64,000 bases of DNA, from the NCBI RefSeq assembly GCF_016724845.1, contig NZ_CP068082.1, forward strand, positions 4,526,001-4,590,000. Reading direction: 5' to 3'. Each line of letters begins with the position of its first letter. Positions within the stretch are counted from its first letter, which is position 1. The notes under the pieces were generated by a model, which saw only the letters and a program-made list of their open reading frames with translations, did no database searches and had not been told where the DNA came from. Positions 44,835 to 53,983 of the stretch are shown piece after piece. The position numbers were made by a program, and so were the translations under genes. This DNA comes from Sphingobacterium spiritivorum (GTDB lineage: Bacteria; Bacteroidota; Bacteroidia; Sphingobacteriales; Sphingobacteriaceae).

Positions 44835-47225
44835 TTATTTCGCTCTTTCCCTCTCATCTTCGTTCCCGAAATTCCTTTGTGCGGACTTAATACTCCTGTT
44901 TCCAAATTTGTAGCTTAATGAAATGCGGAATCCTCTGGTATCCCTGTAAGACCGGACATCATTTTTGATCCCATTGGAATGGTAACTGATAAGTGGTCTT
45001 TGCGCATTCAACAGATCTTCACCCGTAACTGTCAGAGAGAGATTCTTGTTAAGAAGCAAAAACTTCATAGAAACATCCAGTATGTGAAGCCGTGAGATAT
45101 GAAAGATCTGATATCGTCCCGGAAGTTGCAGTCCATAGTTTAAGCCAAAAAAAGCGGATGTTGACGAGTTTAAAGTGAAATCATTGTTACTGTAAAAATA
45201 AGCGTTGTAGCCATCAATGGATTTTACGAAGCTGGTCTTTGATTTCACATGCTGATAGTTCACATTGAACCCTGTAAAACTATTCCACCAGGACCATTTA
45301 CTCAAATTATAATAAGTTGAATATCCGATCTGATAGGTATCTGCATAGTTGAGAGGGGTACTTCTTGTTACATTGCTTACCGGATCAACAACAGACAGTT
45401 CCTGGCCAAAATCTGAAACCTGCGAGAAATAGACCGAATTCATCCATTTCTGTTTATAGATGTAGGAAAATTCCAGATTATCAATAAATGAAGGTTTCAG
45501 AAAGGGATTTCCTTCAGAATAGTAATAGGGACTTGTACGTATCACAAAAGGATTAAGGTATTCAAAATCCGGTCTCCGGATCCTTCTGCTATAATTAAGG
45601 GAAAACGAATTGCTGTCATTCGGTACATAAGTGATATAAGCTGTCGGGAAAAATTTGATATAGTTGTTTTTATTCGTCTGATTCAGATTGGTGGAATATC
45701 CCTCTGTTTGGGTAGCCTCCATTCTCACTCCAAATTGAGTTTCCCAATGATCATCCAGTTTCTTGTGTGCTGAGAAGTATAGCGCCTCATTGTACTCTTT
45801 ATAATTGAAGATATTAGACTGATCCGTATTCAGTACTGGTGCTCCGCTTTGATTGTCATACACCAGCAGATCGTTATTGGTATTCGTATAGGATATTTTG
45901 CCCCCAAAACTCAGGTTAGCCCAGTTGGAAGGCAAGGCCGCATCAATCTTTGCTGAATAGTTTTTTATCTCATTGATATTACTGTTTGTAGAGGAAAAAT
46001 AGCTGTCCGCAATAGTTGCGCGGTTGGCGTCCAGTTCATGACCTGCAAAAGAACGAAAATCCTCTTTTTTATACCTGAAGTAGTCGATATCCATTGTAAT
46101 GCTCTTCCCGGTTGAATCTAAAGTCAGTGTATGATACCAGTTAAGCGCATTCATCTGAGGCTTATTGCGTGCTTCCACATCAGATGCGATGTAAGAGTTC
46201 ACGAAGCCGTTTGAAGCATTATATCTTGTAGTGAGGGGATTGTTTGCCGAAGTACGGTCTGTAAAACTGCCTAAGTATTTCACTCCGCTCGTCCATTTGT
46301 CCGTTAGTTTGTAATCTGCTCCCAGTCCCAGACTCCACAGTGAACTTACAGATTTGTTACGCACCTCCTGTGTCCATAATTCGTCTGTGTAGAAAATCCG
46401 GCTATCAGAGCGGGTACTCAGCTTTTCATTTCCTTTACTCATACTGGCTTGTAAGGACAACCTGTTGTGATTGTAGTTGAATAATCCCTGTAAATTACCT
46501 CCTGCATATGTTTTTTGTGTATAGGTTGTACCTATATTCGCATTCCATGAGTTCGCTTTCGCAGTTTTGAGTTTAATATTGATCAGTCCGCTGTTGCCCT
46601 CAGCCTCATATTTGGCAGGAGGGGTACTGATTACCTCAATACTTTTGATGTTGTCTGCCGGAATAGACTTCAGAAAACCAGCGAGATCCTCCTCTGACAT
46701 ACGTTGCAGACGGTCATCGATCATCACCAACACATTTCCCTTACCTACGATAGAGATATTGTCGTTTTGGACTCTTACCGTTGGTGTCGCTTTCAGCGCA
46801 TCGAGAGCAGTACCTCCGGTTGCGAAAGTAGAATTCTGCACATGGAATACCAGCCTGTCTACCTTTTGCTCAATCTGTTTTTTTCTGCCGGTCACAGTTA
46901 CACCTTCCAGTTCAGTCACTTCGTTTATCTGTATATCTGCAAGGATCGTATCCTGACGCAACAGCAGAGCTGTATTATTAAATTCTCTTCCAAACTGCTC
47001 AATTATCAGACGGTAATCTCCCTTATCAGCTTGAATAGAAAAATATCCCAGACTATCAGTGAATGCCTGACTGATACGTACCGACTCATTATTCAGGAGA
47101 TTGATATGTACAAATTCGACAGGTTGCCGGCTTTGATTGATAACCCTGCCCTTTAACGATATCTGTTGTGCTAAAGCATTCGCCTGACAAAGAACAGCAA
47201 CTATAAAAAAGATAAATGTTTTCAT
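44835..47225 (-). CDS. Outer-membrane beta-barrel protein, TonB-receptor-like
   Basis: A 796-aa outer-membrane protein of the 'outer membrane beta-barrel family' (OMP_b-brl_3). Signal peptide MKTFIFFIVAVLCQANALAQ; start at ATG 47225 (a TTG 24 bases earlier is unlikely). About 22-100 is a carboxypeptidase-regulatory-like domain (ISLKGRVINQSRQPVEFVHI). Then a plug-like domain (VEGVTVTGRKKQIEQKVDRLVFHV; TALDALKATPTVRVQNDNISIVGKGNVLVMIDDR in parts), followed by the barrel ending LSYKFGNRS. It is next to a divergent LytS/LytTR pair, the classical arrangement for this family. Ligand unknown. Confidence 0.85.
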   Translation of the reverse strand: MKTFIFFIVAVLCQANALAQQISLKGRVINQSRQPVEFVHINLLNNESVRISQAFTDSLGYFSIQADKGDYRLIIEQFGREFNNTALLLRQDTILADIQINEVTELEGVTVTGRKKQIEQKVDRLVFHVQNSTFATGGTALDALKATPTVRVQNDNISIVGKGNVLVMIDDRLQRMSEEDLAGFLKSIPADNIKSIEVISTPPAKYEAEGNSGLINIKLKTAKANSWNANIGTTYTQKTYAGGNLQGLFNYNHNRLSLQASMSKGNEKLSTRSDSRIFYTDELWTQEVRNKSVSSLWSLGLGADYKLTDKWTSGVKYLGSFTDRTSANNPLTTRYNASNGFVNSYIASDVEARNKPQMNALNWYHTLTLDSTGKSITMDIDYFRYKKEDFRSFAGHELDANRATIADSYFSSTNSNINEIKNYSAKIDAALPSNWANLSFGGKISYTNTNNDLLVYDNQSGAPVLNTDQSNIFNYKEYNEALYFSAHKKLDDHWETQFGVRMEATQTEGYSTNLNQTNKNNYIKFFPTAYITYVPNDSNSFSLNYSRRIRRPDFEYLNPFVIRTSPYYYSEGNPFLKPSFIDNLEFSYIYKQKWMNSVYFSQVSDFGQELSVVDPVSNVTRSTPLNYADTYQIGYSTYYNLSKWSWWNSFTGFNVNYQHVKSKTSFVKSIDGYNAYFYSNNDFTLNSSTSAFFGLNYGLQLPGRYQIFHISRLHILDVSMKFLLLNKNLSLTVTGEDLLNAQRPLISYHSNGIKNDVRSYRDTRGFRISLSYKFGNRSIKSAQRNFGNEDERERAK

Positions 47226-47257
47226 GTGTTTAGTGTTAAATCCGAACAAATATTCCC

Positions 47258-47286
47258 CGAAAAATAGTATTTGCCTATTTTTTTCG
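47258..47286. promoter_or_regulatory. Inverted repeat in the barrel-protein/LytS intergenic region
   Basis: CGAAAAATAG (47258-47267) and CTATTTTTTTCG (47275-47286) are inverted repeats with two extra T. They lie 33-61 bases before the barrel gene and 78-106 before the sensor kinase, in the shared divergent promoter region. A regulatory role is suggested by position only. Confidence 0.3.
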
Positions 47287-47363
47287 ACAAACCCCTCCGC
47301 TTTATCTACGAATCCGTTTTAAAGGACTTTTATGAATGAGTACCTTTGAAAAAAAACAGTTAG

Positions 47364-48389
47364 ATGTTGTATAAAGGAACATTGTCAAAAAGGACGGAGC
47401 AGTTCATCCATCTTATATTCTGGTTGATCGTCATCTATTTTACATTCGTGAAAAACCCGTTGTATGCACGGTTCGCAGTACCGGACTTATTTTACACTAC
47501 TTATATGATATGTTTTGTTTCCACTTTTTACTTTCATTATTTGTTAGTCATGAAATGGGCATTTAAGGCATTTAAATGGAAAAAACTGTTTTTGGGAATA
47601 TTTGTTTCCTATCTGTTTTTTACAGCTTTACGATGGCTGTTGGAGCAGGTTATAACAGATATGTTATTTCATAAAGTCAATTATGTCAATACTACAGTCG
47701 TCAGTTACATGCTGGACAATATGCATTACAGCAGTATGCCGATTGTCTTCAGTTCTCTTCTTTGGTTTGCCATCTATTTTATCAGACTTTTGGAGTACAA
47801 TAAGATTATAATAGAGGAAAACAAAAACACAGAAATTAAATTTCTGAAAGCACAGATCAATCCTCATTTTATCTTCAATACCCTCAATAATATTTATTCG
47901 ATGGTATACTTTCAATCCGATAAATCATTACCTGCAATTGAGAAATTGAGTCAGATTATGCGCTTTACAACTTATGAATCTCAGAAGGAAAAGATAAAGC
48001 TGGCAGACGAAATCGGATATATCAGGGCATATCTGGAATTGGAGCAACTACGCCATCAGGAAAATGCCTTTGTTGAATTAACTGTTCAGATTGTAAATGA
48101 CCATATGGAAATACCACCTTATCTACTGTCTCCTTTAGTTGAAAATGCTTTGAAACATGGGATTGCTTCCAATACAGCTCCCATTATAATAAATCTGAAT
48201 GCAGATGCAAAAAATCTAACCTTTAGAATAGAAAACGGAATCGGAAATCACAAAAAGGATAAATTAGGAGGCATTGGATTGGATAATTTAAAGAAGCGTC
48301 TGGAGATATATTATCCGGACACCCATAAGTTAAACCTGCAAACTGAGAATAACGTGTTTACAGCTGAACTGCAAATAATTTTAGGATGA
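47364..48389 (+). CDS. LytS/YehU-type sensor histidine kinase
   Basis: A 341-aa inner-membrane kinase with four predicted helices (to about residue 140) and no separate sensor domain. The His_kinase domain carries the phosphorylated His in LKAQINPHFIFNTLNNIYSMV. The ATPase domain has PYLLSPLVENALKHGI (N box) and GGIGLDNLKKRLEIYYP (G box). The DHp/HATPase type is that of LytS-class kinases, which pass phosphate to LytTR regulators. The gene overlaps the next one by 4 bases (ATGA). Confidence 0.9.
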   Translation: MLYKGTLSKRTEQFIHLIFWLIVIYFTFVKNPLYARFAVPDLFYTTYMICFVSTFYFHYLLVMKWAFKAFKWKKLFLGIFVSYLFFTALRWLLEQVITDMLFHKVNYVNTTVVSYMLDNMHYSSMPIVFSSLLWFAIYFIRLLEYNKIIIEENKNTEIKFLKAQINPHFIFNTLNNIYSMVYFQSDKSLPAIEKLSQIMRFTTYESQKEKIKLADEIGYIRAYLELEQLRHQENAFVELTVQIVNDHMEIPPYLLSPLVENALKHGIASNTAPIIINLNADAKNLTFRIENGIGNHKKDKLGGIGLDNLKKRLEIYYPDTHKLNLQTENNVFTAELQIILG

Positions 48390-49084
48390 AAAGAAAAATA
48401 AACTGCCTTATTTTAGATGATGAACCTTTTGCCGTAAAACTCCTGGCAGATTATGCCTCTAAGGTGTCACAATTGAACGTGATATATGCAGGAAGCGATG
48501 CCTTTGAGGTAATTGAAATATTGAATTCTGAGTCCGTAGATCTTATATTTATAGATATTCAGATGCCTCAGCTCACAGGAATTGAGTTAATGCAGATGTT
48601 TAATCAGAAGCATAATTTTATTATCACTTCCGCTTACTCCGAATATGCACTGGATGCTTTTCAGTTTAATGTGATTGATTTTTTATTAAAACCAATCACA
48701 TTCAATCGTTTTTATCAGAGTGTAGAAAAATTCAACCGTTGGCAGGATACCTTCCAAAGCAGTGAATCGGATAATTCGCTCTTTGTAAAAGCAGACCGCA
48801 AGTATTATAAAATTCAACCGGAGGATATCCTATATATAGAAGGATTGAAAGATTATATCCGTATTCATACGGTTTCTGAACGCATGGTCGTATTAGAGAA
48901 TATGAAAGATATTCTGGACAGATTGCCACAGCATCAGTTTGTACGCATACACCGATCCTATATTGTCCCTTTAAAAAGAATCAAGGTAATAGAGGGGAAT
49001 CAGATCGTCATGACCAATGGTGAATATCTTCCGATCGGTGAGACCTACCGGAAACTGATTGGTGAATGGCTGGGGAAAAACTAA
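48386..49084 (+). CDS. LytTR-family response regulator
   Basis: A 232-aa regulator: receiver domain 1-120 with Asp11-Asp12 and phospho-acceptor Asp57 (DLIFIDIQMPQLTG), Thr/Ser in NFIITSAYSEYAL and Lys in FLLKPITFNRF. A LytTR DNA-binding domain occupies about 140-232 (YYKIQPEDILYIEGLKDYIRIHT, FVRIHRSYIVPLKRIKVIEG, LPIGETYRKLI). It is translationally coupled to the kinase before it. Likely target: the divergent barrel-protein gene or its own operon. Confidence 0.92.
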   Translation: MKRKINCLILDDEPFAVKLLADYASKVSQLNVIYAGSDAFEVIEILNSESVDLIFIDIQMPQLTGIELMQMFNQKHNFIITSAYSEYALDAFQFNVIDFLLKPITFNRFYQSVEKFNRWQDTFQSSESDNSLFVKADRKYYKIQPEDILYIEGLKDYIRIHTVSERMVVLENMKDILDRLPQHQFVRIHRSYIVPLKRIKVIEGNQIVMTNGEYLPIGETYRKLIGEWLGKN

Positions 49085-49093
49085 CCAGCCTGT

Positions 49094-49546
49094 CTACAAA
49101 ATAATATTGCGTTTGAATGCACAGCCCAGTTCAATAATAGAATCTGTCTTTGCAATTCCCGGAATATTATCAATTTTTTCATACAATAATTGCCGCATAT
49201 GTTCATGGTTTTTGGCAACGATCTTAATGTATAATGTATAGTTTCCTGTAATGTAATAACATTCGGTGACTTCCGGTATTTTCTGTAATTCTTCGATTAC
49301 CCGCTTTGAATCGTAATCCTTTTCAAGACTGATACCCGTGAAAGCTCCCCAGTCATAGCCGAGTTTTTTTTCATTCAAGACCGGCTTAGTTCCTTCCAGT
49401 ATTCCCTGATCGGATAAGCGGCTTATACGCTGATGAACCATCGTATTGGAAACCCCCATTTCAGTGGCAATAGCCGAATAAGCCATTCGGCCGTCTGTGT
49501 CCAGTGTTTTCAGTATCCGGATATCAAAATCATCTAATGTATACAT
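49094..49546 (-). CDS. Lrp/AsnC-family transcriptional regulator
   Basis: A 150-aa regulator, the normal length. The N-terminal helix-turn-helix is DDFDIRILKTLDTDGRMAYSAIATEMGVSNTMVHQRISRL (given in parts: LDTDGRMAYSAIATEMGVSN, TMVHQRISRLSDQGIL). The C-terminal RAM amino-acid-binding domain follows (GAFTGISLEKDYDSKRVIEEL, VTECYYITGNYTLYIKIVAKN). It is divergent from rocD-rocF, and two Lrp-box-like inverted repeats lie between, so it very likely senses arginine or ornithine and controls those genes. Confidence 0.92.
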   Translation of the reverse strand: MYTLDDFDIRILKTLDTDGRMAYSAIATEMGVSNTMVHQRISRLSDQGILEGTKPVLNEKKLGYDWGAFTGISLEKDYDSKRVIEELQKIPEVTECYYITGNYTLYIKIVAKNHEHMRQLLYEKIDNIPGIAKTDSIIELGCAFKRNIIL

Positions 49547-49568
49547 GGTTTTTGTTGAGTTGTATATT

Positions 49569-49618
49569 CAAATTTAATATAATTTGTTGTTTTAAAAGTC
49601 AAATTCAATATTTATTTG
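49569..49618. promoter_or_regulatory. Two Lrp-box-like inverted repeats before rocD
   Basis: CAAAT-N8-ATTTG at 49569-49586 (within CAAATTTAATATAATTTG) and CAAAT-N9-ATTTG at 49600-49618 share the same arms. Their centres are about 31-32 bases apart, which is three helical turns, as expected for octameric Lrp/AsnC binding. The second overlaps the -33 TTG of the rocD promoter. Location between regulator and target genes supports the assignment; binding is inferred. Confidence 0.55.
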
Positions 49619-49647
49619 CTTTTTACATGTTATATTTTATAAGTTTG
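49616..49647 (+). promoter_or_regulatory. rocD promoter
   Basis: TTG at 49616-49618 and TAAGTTTG at 49640-49647 match the Bacteroidota -33/-7 pattern with 21 bases between. The expected transcription start is near 49653, which favours translation from the ATG at 49674 rather than the ATG at 49653. Confidence 0.6.
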
Positions 49648-49673
49648 AAAATATGAATAATAATATTGAGGAT

Positions 49674-50933
49674 ATGAATATTCAAACCGATAAAACTAAA
49701 AGTGATGCTTTTATAGCTAAAGAGAATCAATATGGCGCCCATAATTATCATCCGCTTCCGGTTGTATTGGAAAGAGGAGAAGGCGTATTTGTATGGGATG
49801 TGGAAGGAAAAAAATATGTTGATTTTCTATCGGCCTATTCTGCTGTTAATCAAGGCCACTGCCATCCGCGCATTATCCATGCATTGACAGAACAGGCCAA
49901 GAAACTAACGCTTACTTCCCGGGCATTTTTTAATAATAAACTTGGAGAATTTGAAGAGTATATCTGCAAGCTATTTGGGTATAATAAGGCGCTGATTATG
50001 AATTCCGGAGTAGAGGCTGTAGAAACAGCTATGAAACTCTGTCGTAAGTGGGGATATCAGGTAAAGGGAATCCCCGATAATCAGGCTAAAATAGTATTCG
50101 CGAAAGATAATTTTCACGGAAGGACTATTTCTGTCATCTCTGCATCTAATGATGAAGTCAGTACACGTGAATTTGGTCCTTTTGTAGAAGGAATCGTACA
50201 GGTACCCTATAATGATATACAGGCTTTTGAAAACCTTTTGAAAGAAAATAAAAATATTGCAGGCTTTATTGTAGAACCTATTCAGGGAGAAGCCGGAATT
50301 ATTATTCCTGACGAGACCTATCTGTCTGAGATCAGACGGCTATGTACTGCGTATAATGTATTATTTATAGCGGATGAGATACAAACAGGCATAGGGCGTA
50401 CCGGCAATTTGCTGGCCTCCTACGATGTCTTCGCCTCTGCACACAACAGTAAACCTGATATTCTGATTTTAGGCAAGGCTCTGTCCGGAGGTGTATTACC
50501 TGTATCTGCAGTACTGGCTGATGATGATATTATGCTTACCATCAAGCCCGGAGAACATGGATCCACCTATGGAGGCAATCCGCTGGCTTGTGCTGTTTCC
50601 ATAGAAGCGCTGCAAGTCATACTGGATGAAGAACTGACTGAAAACAGCAGAAAAATGGGTGAAATATTACGCTCAGGACTGAGAGATATTGCAGGCAGGA
50701 TGACTTTGATTAGAGAAGTAAGAGGTAAGGGCTTACTCACAGCTATAGAAATGAATTGCTCTGAAGAGGATGAATTAGCCTGGAATCTATGTCTTGAATT
50801 CAAAAAAAACGGTCTTTTGGCCAAACCCACACATGGTAATAAAATCCGTCTGGCACCCCCTTTAGTAATCAATGAGCAACAGATAAATGATTGTCTCCGT
50901 ATAATCGAAAAATCCTTAAATGTGTTTGTATGA
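49674..50933 (+). CDS. rocD: Ornithine aminotransferase
   Basis: A PLP-dependent class III aminotransferase converting ornithine plus 2-oxoglutarate to glutamate-5-semialdehyde plus glutamate (arginine/ornithine catabolism to proline or glutamate). From ATG 49674 it has 419 aa. The signature [21 protein letters not shown] is the classical OAT N-terminus. [52 protein letters not shown] and [17 protein letters not shown]-like [15 protein letters not shown] follow, and the PLP lysine is Lys268 in [16 protein letters not shown]. An ATG at 49653 is also in frame but overlaps the predicted promoter. Its last bases overlap the arginase start. Confidence 0.93.
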   Translation: MNIQTDKTKSDAFIAKENQYGAHNYHPLPVVLERGEGVFVWDVEGKKYVDFLSAYSAVNQGHCHPRIIHALTEQAKKLTLTSRAFFNNKLGEFEEYICKLFGYNKALIMNSGVEAVETAMKLCRKWGYQVKGIPDNQAKIVFAKDNFHGRTISVISASNDEVSTREFGPFVEGIVQVPYNDIQAFENLLKENKNIAGFIVEPIQGEAGIIIPDETYLSEIRRLCTAYNVLFIADEIQTGIGRTGNLLASYDVFASAHNSKPDILILGKALSGGVLPVSAVLADDDIMLTIKPGEHGSTYGGNPLACAVSIEALQVILDEELTENSRKMGEILRSGLRDIAGRMTLIREVRGKGLLTAIEMNCSEEDELAWNLCLEFKKNGLLAKPTHGNKIRLAPPLVINEQQINDCLRIIEKSLNVFV

Positions 50934-51889
50934 GAAGATCGATAGAACTGATTAAGAACAGATCCGATATAGGCGCAGGCACCAGAGGTTCAGATCTGGG
51001 GATAGATGCTATAGAGATCGCTGCTATTAATAAGGGTAGCCTTTTCTTTAAGAAATATCCGTTTGTAGATGTACAGACACGTAATGATTCCGTTTATGAA
51101 CACGAGTTGAATCCATACGGCAAACATATAAAACAGGTCTACCAGCAATGTAAACAGGTGGCTTCTATTGTTGAAGACAGCATTCTGAAGGGAAAATTTC
51201 CTTTGGTATTCTCCGGTGATCATTCTTCAGCTATCGGTACGATCAGCGGTATAAAAGCGGCTCTTCCGGACAAAAGACTGGGTGTGATCTGGATCGATGC
51301 GCATGCGGATATACATTCTCCCTATACGACCCCTTCAGGAAATCTGCACGGAATGCCCATAGCTGCAGTGTTGCAGGAAGATAATTTACTTTGCGGCATC
51401 AATGAAGTAGACAATCATACACAGACGTATTGGGAAAAGCTGAAGCAGGTCGGTACAGCTCAGGCCAAACTGATCGCTGAGGATCTTGTATATTTCGGCG
51501 TACGGGATACAGAAGAACCTGAAGATATGCTGATCGAAAGACTGGGCATCAAAAACTATCAGGTGGGAGAGGTGCGCACGAAGAAAGTGGAGCAGTGTGT
51601 TAAAGAAGTCTTTGACCAATTGAAAAACTGCGATATTTTGTATGTTTCCTTTGATGTGGATAGTATGGACAGTGAAAAGATTTCTGAAGGAACGGGAACA
51701 CCTGTCCCGGAAGGGTTCTTTCCTTTTGAAATCACAGTACTACTGCAGGAGCTGATAAGTTCGGAAAAAGTAGTTTGTATGGAAGTCGTGGAAGTAAATC
51801 CTCTGTTGGATCATCATGGAAACAGAATGGCTGAAGTCACGTTCGACATTCTGGAGAAAGTAGCAACTGTTATAGAAGGTACGGAGTAA
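50930..51889 (+). CDS. rocF: Arginase
   Basis: A 319-aa manganese ureohydrolase splitting arginine into ornithine and urea, which feeds the preceding rocD. The metal ligands are intact: His98 in [11 protein letters not shown], Asp123-x-His125-x-Asp127 in [11 protein letters not shown], Asp242-x-Asp244 in [12 protein letters not shown]. The [14 protein letters not shown] and [10 protein letters not shown] segments are typical of arginase rather than agmatinase or formiminoglutamase. The ATG overlaps the rocD stop (ATGA); a longer frame from 50891 lies inside rocD and is not needed. Regulation is probably by the divergent Lrp/AsnC gene. Confidence 0.92.
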   Translation: MRRSIELIKNRSDIGAGTRGSDLGIDAIEIAAINKGSLFFKKYPFVDVQTRNDSVYEHELNPYGKHIKQVYQQCKQVASIVEDSILKGKFPLVFSGDHSSAIGTISGIKAALPDKRLGVIWIDAHADIHSPYTTPSGNLHGMPIAAVLQEDNLLCGINEVDNHTQTYWEKLKQVGTAQAKLIAEDLVYFGVRDTEEPEDMLIERLGIKNYQVGEVRTKKVEQCVKEVFDQLKNCDILYVSFDVDSMDSEKISEGTGTPVPEGFFPFEITVLLQELISSEKVVCMEVVEVNPLLDHHGNRMAEVTFDILEKVATVIEGTE

Positions 51890-51920
51890 AATTCCGAATA
51901 GCTTTTCTGTCAGCTTATAT

Positions 51921-51950
51921 AAACCGCTTCGAAAGAGGCGGTTTTTATTT
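51921..51950 (+). terminator. Terminator after arginase gene
   Basis: AAACCGCTTC (51921-51930) and GAGGCGGTTT (51935-51944) pair around GAAA with one G-U, followed by a T-rich tail. Similar ACCGCTTC/GAAGCGG-type terminators recur after the immunity genes at 53.3 and 54.3 kb. Confidence 0.75.
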
Positions 51951-52303
51951 TGGCAGTAACTTATGTTAGTGAAGTTTTTTCTGTTTCTGTAAATATTAAA
52001 ATAGGTTTAAAAAGATATGATAACTCTATGAACAATTACTTAATTTTAAAGGAGAGTCGTGATCGTTTATATTTTGTGAATGTGGGATTTTGAGCGGTAT
52101 AAAATCAGAGAAGCAAAATAAATTCCTGATTCTGAATAATCATGATACAGGCAATACATTTAATAGGTACAGACCGTATATCAATAAGGAAAGATCAGCA
52201 TAATATGAAAAGTATTAAAATAAAGATTCTTAGATGTTTTTTGGATGAATTTGCTGAGTCGCAACTACAACGTGGAGTTTCTATTAATCATGTAAAAAAA
52301 TAG
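51944..52303 (+). pseudogene. Degenerate coding remnants before the first immunity gene
   Basis: No intact gene lies between arginase and 52309. A frame open at 51947-52093 (ending NYLILKESRDRLYFVNVGF) has no start codon, and a 32-codon ATG frame runs from 52205 to 52303 (MKSIKIKILRCFLDEFAESQ, ending INHVKK). Their position immediately before a small gene mirrors the toxin-fragment-then-immunity order of the next two modules, so they are read as decayed toxin C-termini. Neither resembles a known toxin domain. Confidence 0.3.
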
Positions 52304-52308
52304 ATATA

Positions 52309-52566
52309 ATGAATATTAAGGAAATTATAAAAAAACTTTCTGAAGAAGGCTATAGTCCTTATTTACAAGAAAGATTAGGAATCATTTTTAATAGTGTTGA
52401 TGATACAAAAGGAAATCCTAAAGTGAGTTCTGTATCACAAATTAGGATTGAAAAAGAAAAAATAATTATCCAATATCCTTTAGGTCAGATTCCTGAAGAA
52501 AAAGAGTTTAAAACAATTGAAGAACTCTTAAAATTCGTAAGGCAAGTTTTCCCAATAGCGGGTTAA
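52309..52566 (+). CDS. Small putative immunity protein
   Basis: An 85-aa cytoplasmic protein (IKEIIKKLSEEGYSPYLQER, then QIRIEKEKIIIQYPLGQIP and KTIEELLKFVRQVFPIAG), acidic and basic residues about balanced. AT-rich coding. No family recognised. It is called immunity-like because it lies at the head of an array of toxin-fragment/immunity modules, five bases after a degenerate fragment. Confidence 0.45.
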   Translation: MNIKEIIKKLSEEGYSPYLQERLGIIFNSVDDTKGNPKVSSVSQIRIEKEKIIIQYPLGQIPEEKEFKTIEELLKFVRQVFPIAG

Positions 52567-52594
52567 CCCAATTTTCTAATAAAACCACTATTGA

Positions 52595-52844
52595 ATAATA
52601 GCAGACAGCTGTTTTTCTATTGAAAAGGCATATGCCAAAGGATTTATAAGCTTTATCAAGGGGGTAGATGATATTCTTGCAGGTGCGAAAAATGGCAAGA
52701 ACATATATGATGTATGGAATGATTTAGAAAAAATATGATACAAAAGTAGATCCAGTTGCAACAAACGTATGCTCACTTCTGATGAAATTTGAGGTTAAAG
52801 GAGTATCGGTAAAAAAATCAATAAATTATGAGGTTTTCAGATAA
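52595..52844 (+). pseudogene. Toxin C-terminal fragment with frameshift
   Basis: A frame from 52595 reads FSIEKAYAKGFISFIKGV, DDILAGAKNGKNIYDVWNDLEK and stops at 52736. One base change of a poly-A run would continue it in the next frame as KYDTKVDPVATNVCSLLMKF and so on to a stop at 52842-52844, 17 bases into the next gene. It has no start codon and is a truncated, frameshifted C-terminal part of a larger protein. The toxin type cannot be told. Confidence 0.5.
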
Positions 52845-53328
52845 AAGAATAATTACAAGATTATTAGAATCGGGATGGTTTGATGGAAGAAATATTTTGA
52901 AAAATCTGGAATTTCCAATTGAGGGTTATCCATTGGATGCAAAAAAATTTCTTCAGGAATATGGACTTTTAAAAGTTCAGGATGTAGAGTATGATAATGA
53001 ATATCAAAGATATATTGCTTCTTATTTTGAAATAAATCCTATGATTGGAAAAGGGCATTATGATTCTGATGGAGATTTTACTTATTATTCTTCAATTTTA
53101 GGAAAGCAAATATTTAATCTGGGCTACTTTAAACCTGATGGTTATTATATCTGTTGCGATGTGGATGGCAGAGTGTATAAAATAGGAGAATATTGTTTTT
53201 ATGTTGGAGTGGATTTATATGAAGGAATAGAAAATATTCTTTTAATGAACACATTAAAATCCTTGCAACTTGATGAGGATACAGGAAAATGGTGGAACAT
53301 GGATGGAGAATATGTAAAGTTACCTTAA
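52828..53328 (+). CDS. SUKH-3-like immunity protein
   Basis: A 166-aa cytoplasmic protein. IITRLLESGWFDGRNI, then FPIEGYPLDAKKFLQEYGLLKV is the typical opening of SUKH-3-type proteins (helix, aGWF.gR, then a FL.e.G segment). The middle and end (FEINPMIGKGHYDSDG, GYYICCDVDGRVYKIGEYCFYV, GIENILLMNTL) fit the SMI1/KNR4-like fold. SUKH proteins neutralise many different polymorphic toxins. It overlaps the end of the upstream toxin fragment by 17 bases, a usual toxin-immunity arrangement. A hairpin terminator follows. Confidence 0.6.
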   Translation: MRFSDKRIITRLLESGWFDGRNILKNLEFPIEGYPLDAKKFLQEYGLLKVQDVEYDNEYQRYIASYFEINPMIGKGHYDSDGDFTYYSSILGKQIFNLGYFKPDGYYICCDVDGRVYKIGEYCFYVGVDLYEGIENILLMNTLKSLQLDEDTGKWWNMDGEYVKLP

Positions 53329-53338
53329 TCTTAATATA

Positions 53339-53422
53339 GACCACTTCGAAGGAAGCGTTTTTTCTTTATTTAATCCATTAATTTTACCAAAGATGTGTTG
53401 ACAAGAGCCGTTGAGTTTTTTA
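53339..53422. repeat. Module repeat, copy 1 (terminator plus toxin-start segment)
   Basis: CCACTTCGAAGGAAGCGTTTTTT (stem given in parts: CACTTC/GAAGCG) followed by CATTAATTTTACCAAAGATG and TGTTGACAAGAGCCGTTGAG up to 53422. It is matched by 54336-54420 with about the same spacing and most positions identical (ACCGCTTCATTTGAAGTGG ... TTTTAGCAAAGATCTGTTCA ... CAAGAGCTGTTGCG). Each copy ends an immunity gene and opens a toxin fragment. Confidence 0.7.
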
Positions 53423-53629
53423 AGATTCTATACAACTAATGAAGGTTATAAGAATTTTAATAAAGCATTACGAGGAGAAATAAAGATGAGTTTAAGAACA
53501 CATCCCAACTCTAAAGTTTTTTAAGCAACAAAAGATACTGAGCCAACTATTGTATCAACTTCTGAATTAGCAGATAAATCAAAAAATGCAGAAAAAATTG
53601 TGACCGCAATTAAAAAAATATTAGAATGA
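53380..53629 (+). pseudogene. Toxin C-terminal remnant, ADP-ribosyltransferase-like
   Basis: The fragment opens NFTKDVLTRAVEFFKILYN and stops at 53437. In the next frame from 53423 it reads RFYTTNEGYKNFNKALRGEI, KMSLRTHPNSKVF, an in-frame TAA at 53522-53524, then ATKDTEPTIVSTSELADKSK and NAEKIVTAIKKILE to a TGA at 53627-53629. The YT-x-GY-x-x-FNKALRG pattern resembles the N-terminal motif of ADP-ribosyltransferase toxins. It has a frameshift and a stop, so it is inactive. The stop overlaps the ATG of the next gene (ATGA). Confidence 0.5.
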
Positions 53630-53976
53630 AAAATTTAAAATGGTTTTGGGTAGTTAATTACATAATGACTATTTATAGTACAATTTTATTGTCTGGATAT
53701 CTTTTGGATATAATTTTTGGATATGATAAAGATGGATATGATTTTACTTATAAGTATGGTAAATATTTTATGTTGGCTAATAATGAGATCTTATTTATTT
53801 TCTTTTTTTGCATAGAATGGCTTCAAATACCATTAGTTTTAGGGATTCTTATTTGGAAAAAACAAGAACGTACAAAGTGGCATTGGTTATATTTTATTGT
53901 TTTAATATTGTTAACAATAGCTAAAATAATCTTTTATTTTATTGCCGTTGGGGGTTGGGTATTTTATCAACCGTAA
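53626..53976 (+). CDS. Small membrane protein, putative immunity protein
   Basis: A 116-aa protein with three predicted helices (FWVVNYIMTIYSTILLSGYLLDII; EILFIFFFCIEWLQIPLVLGILIW; WLYFIVLILLTIAKIIFYFIAV). Its ATG overlaps the stop of the decayed ADP-ribosyltransferase-like fragment by four bases, as toxin-immunity pairs do. No family recognised. A membrane location would suit a toxin acting on the membrane or envelope, but the toxin fragment is not of that type, so the pairing may be secondary. Confidence 0.5.
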   Translation: MKNLKWFWVVNYIMTIYSTILLSGYLLDIIFGYDKDGYDFTYKYGKYFMLANNEILFIFFFCIEWLQIPLVLGILIWKKQERTKWHWLYFIVLILLTIAKIIFYFIAVGGWVFYQP

Positions 53977-53983
53977 TTCTTAT

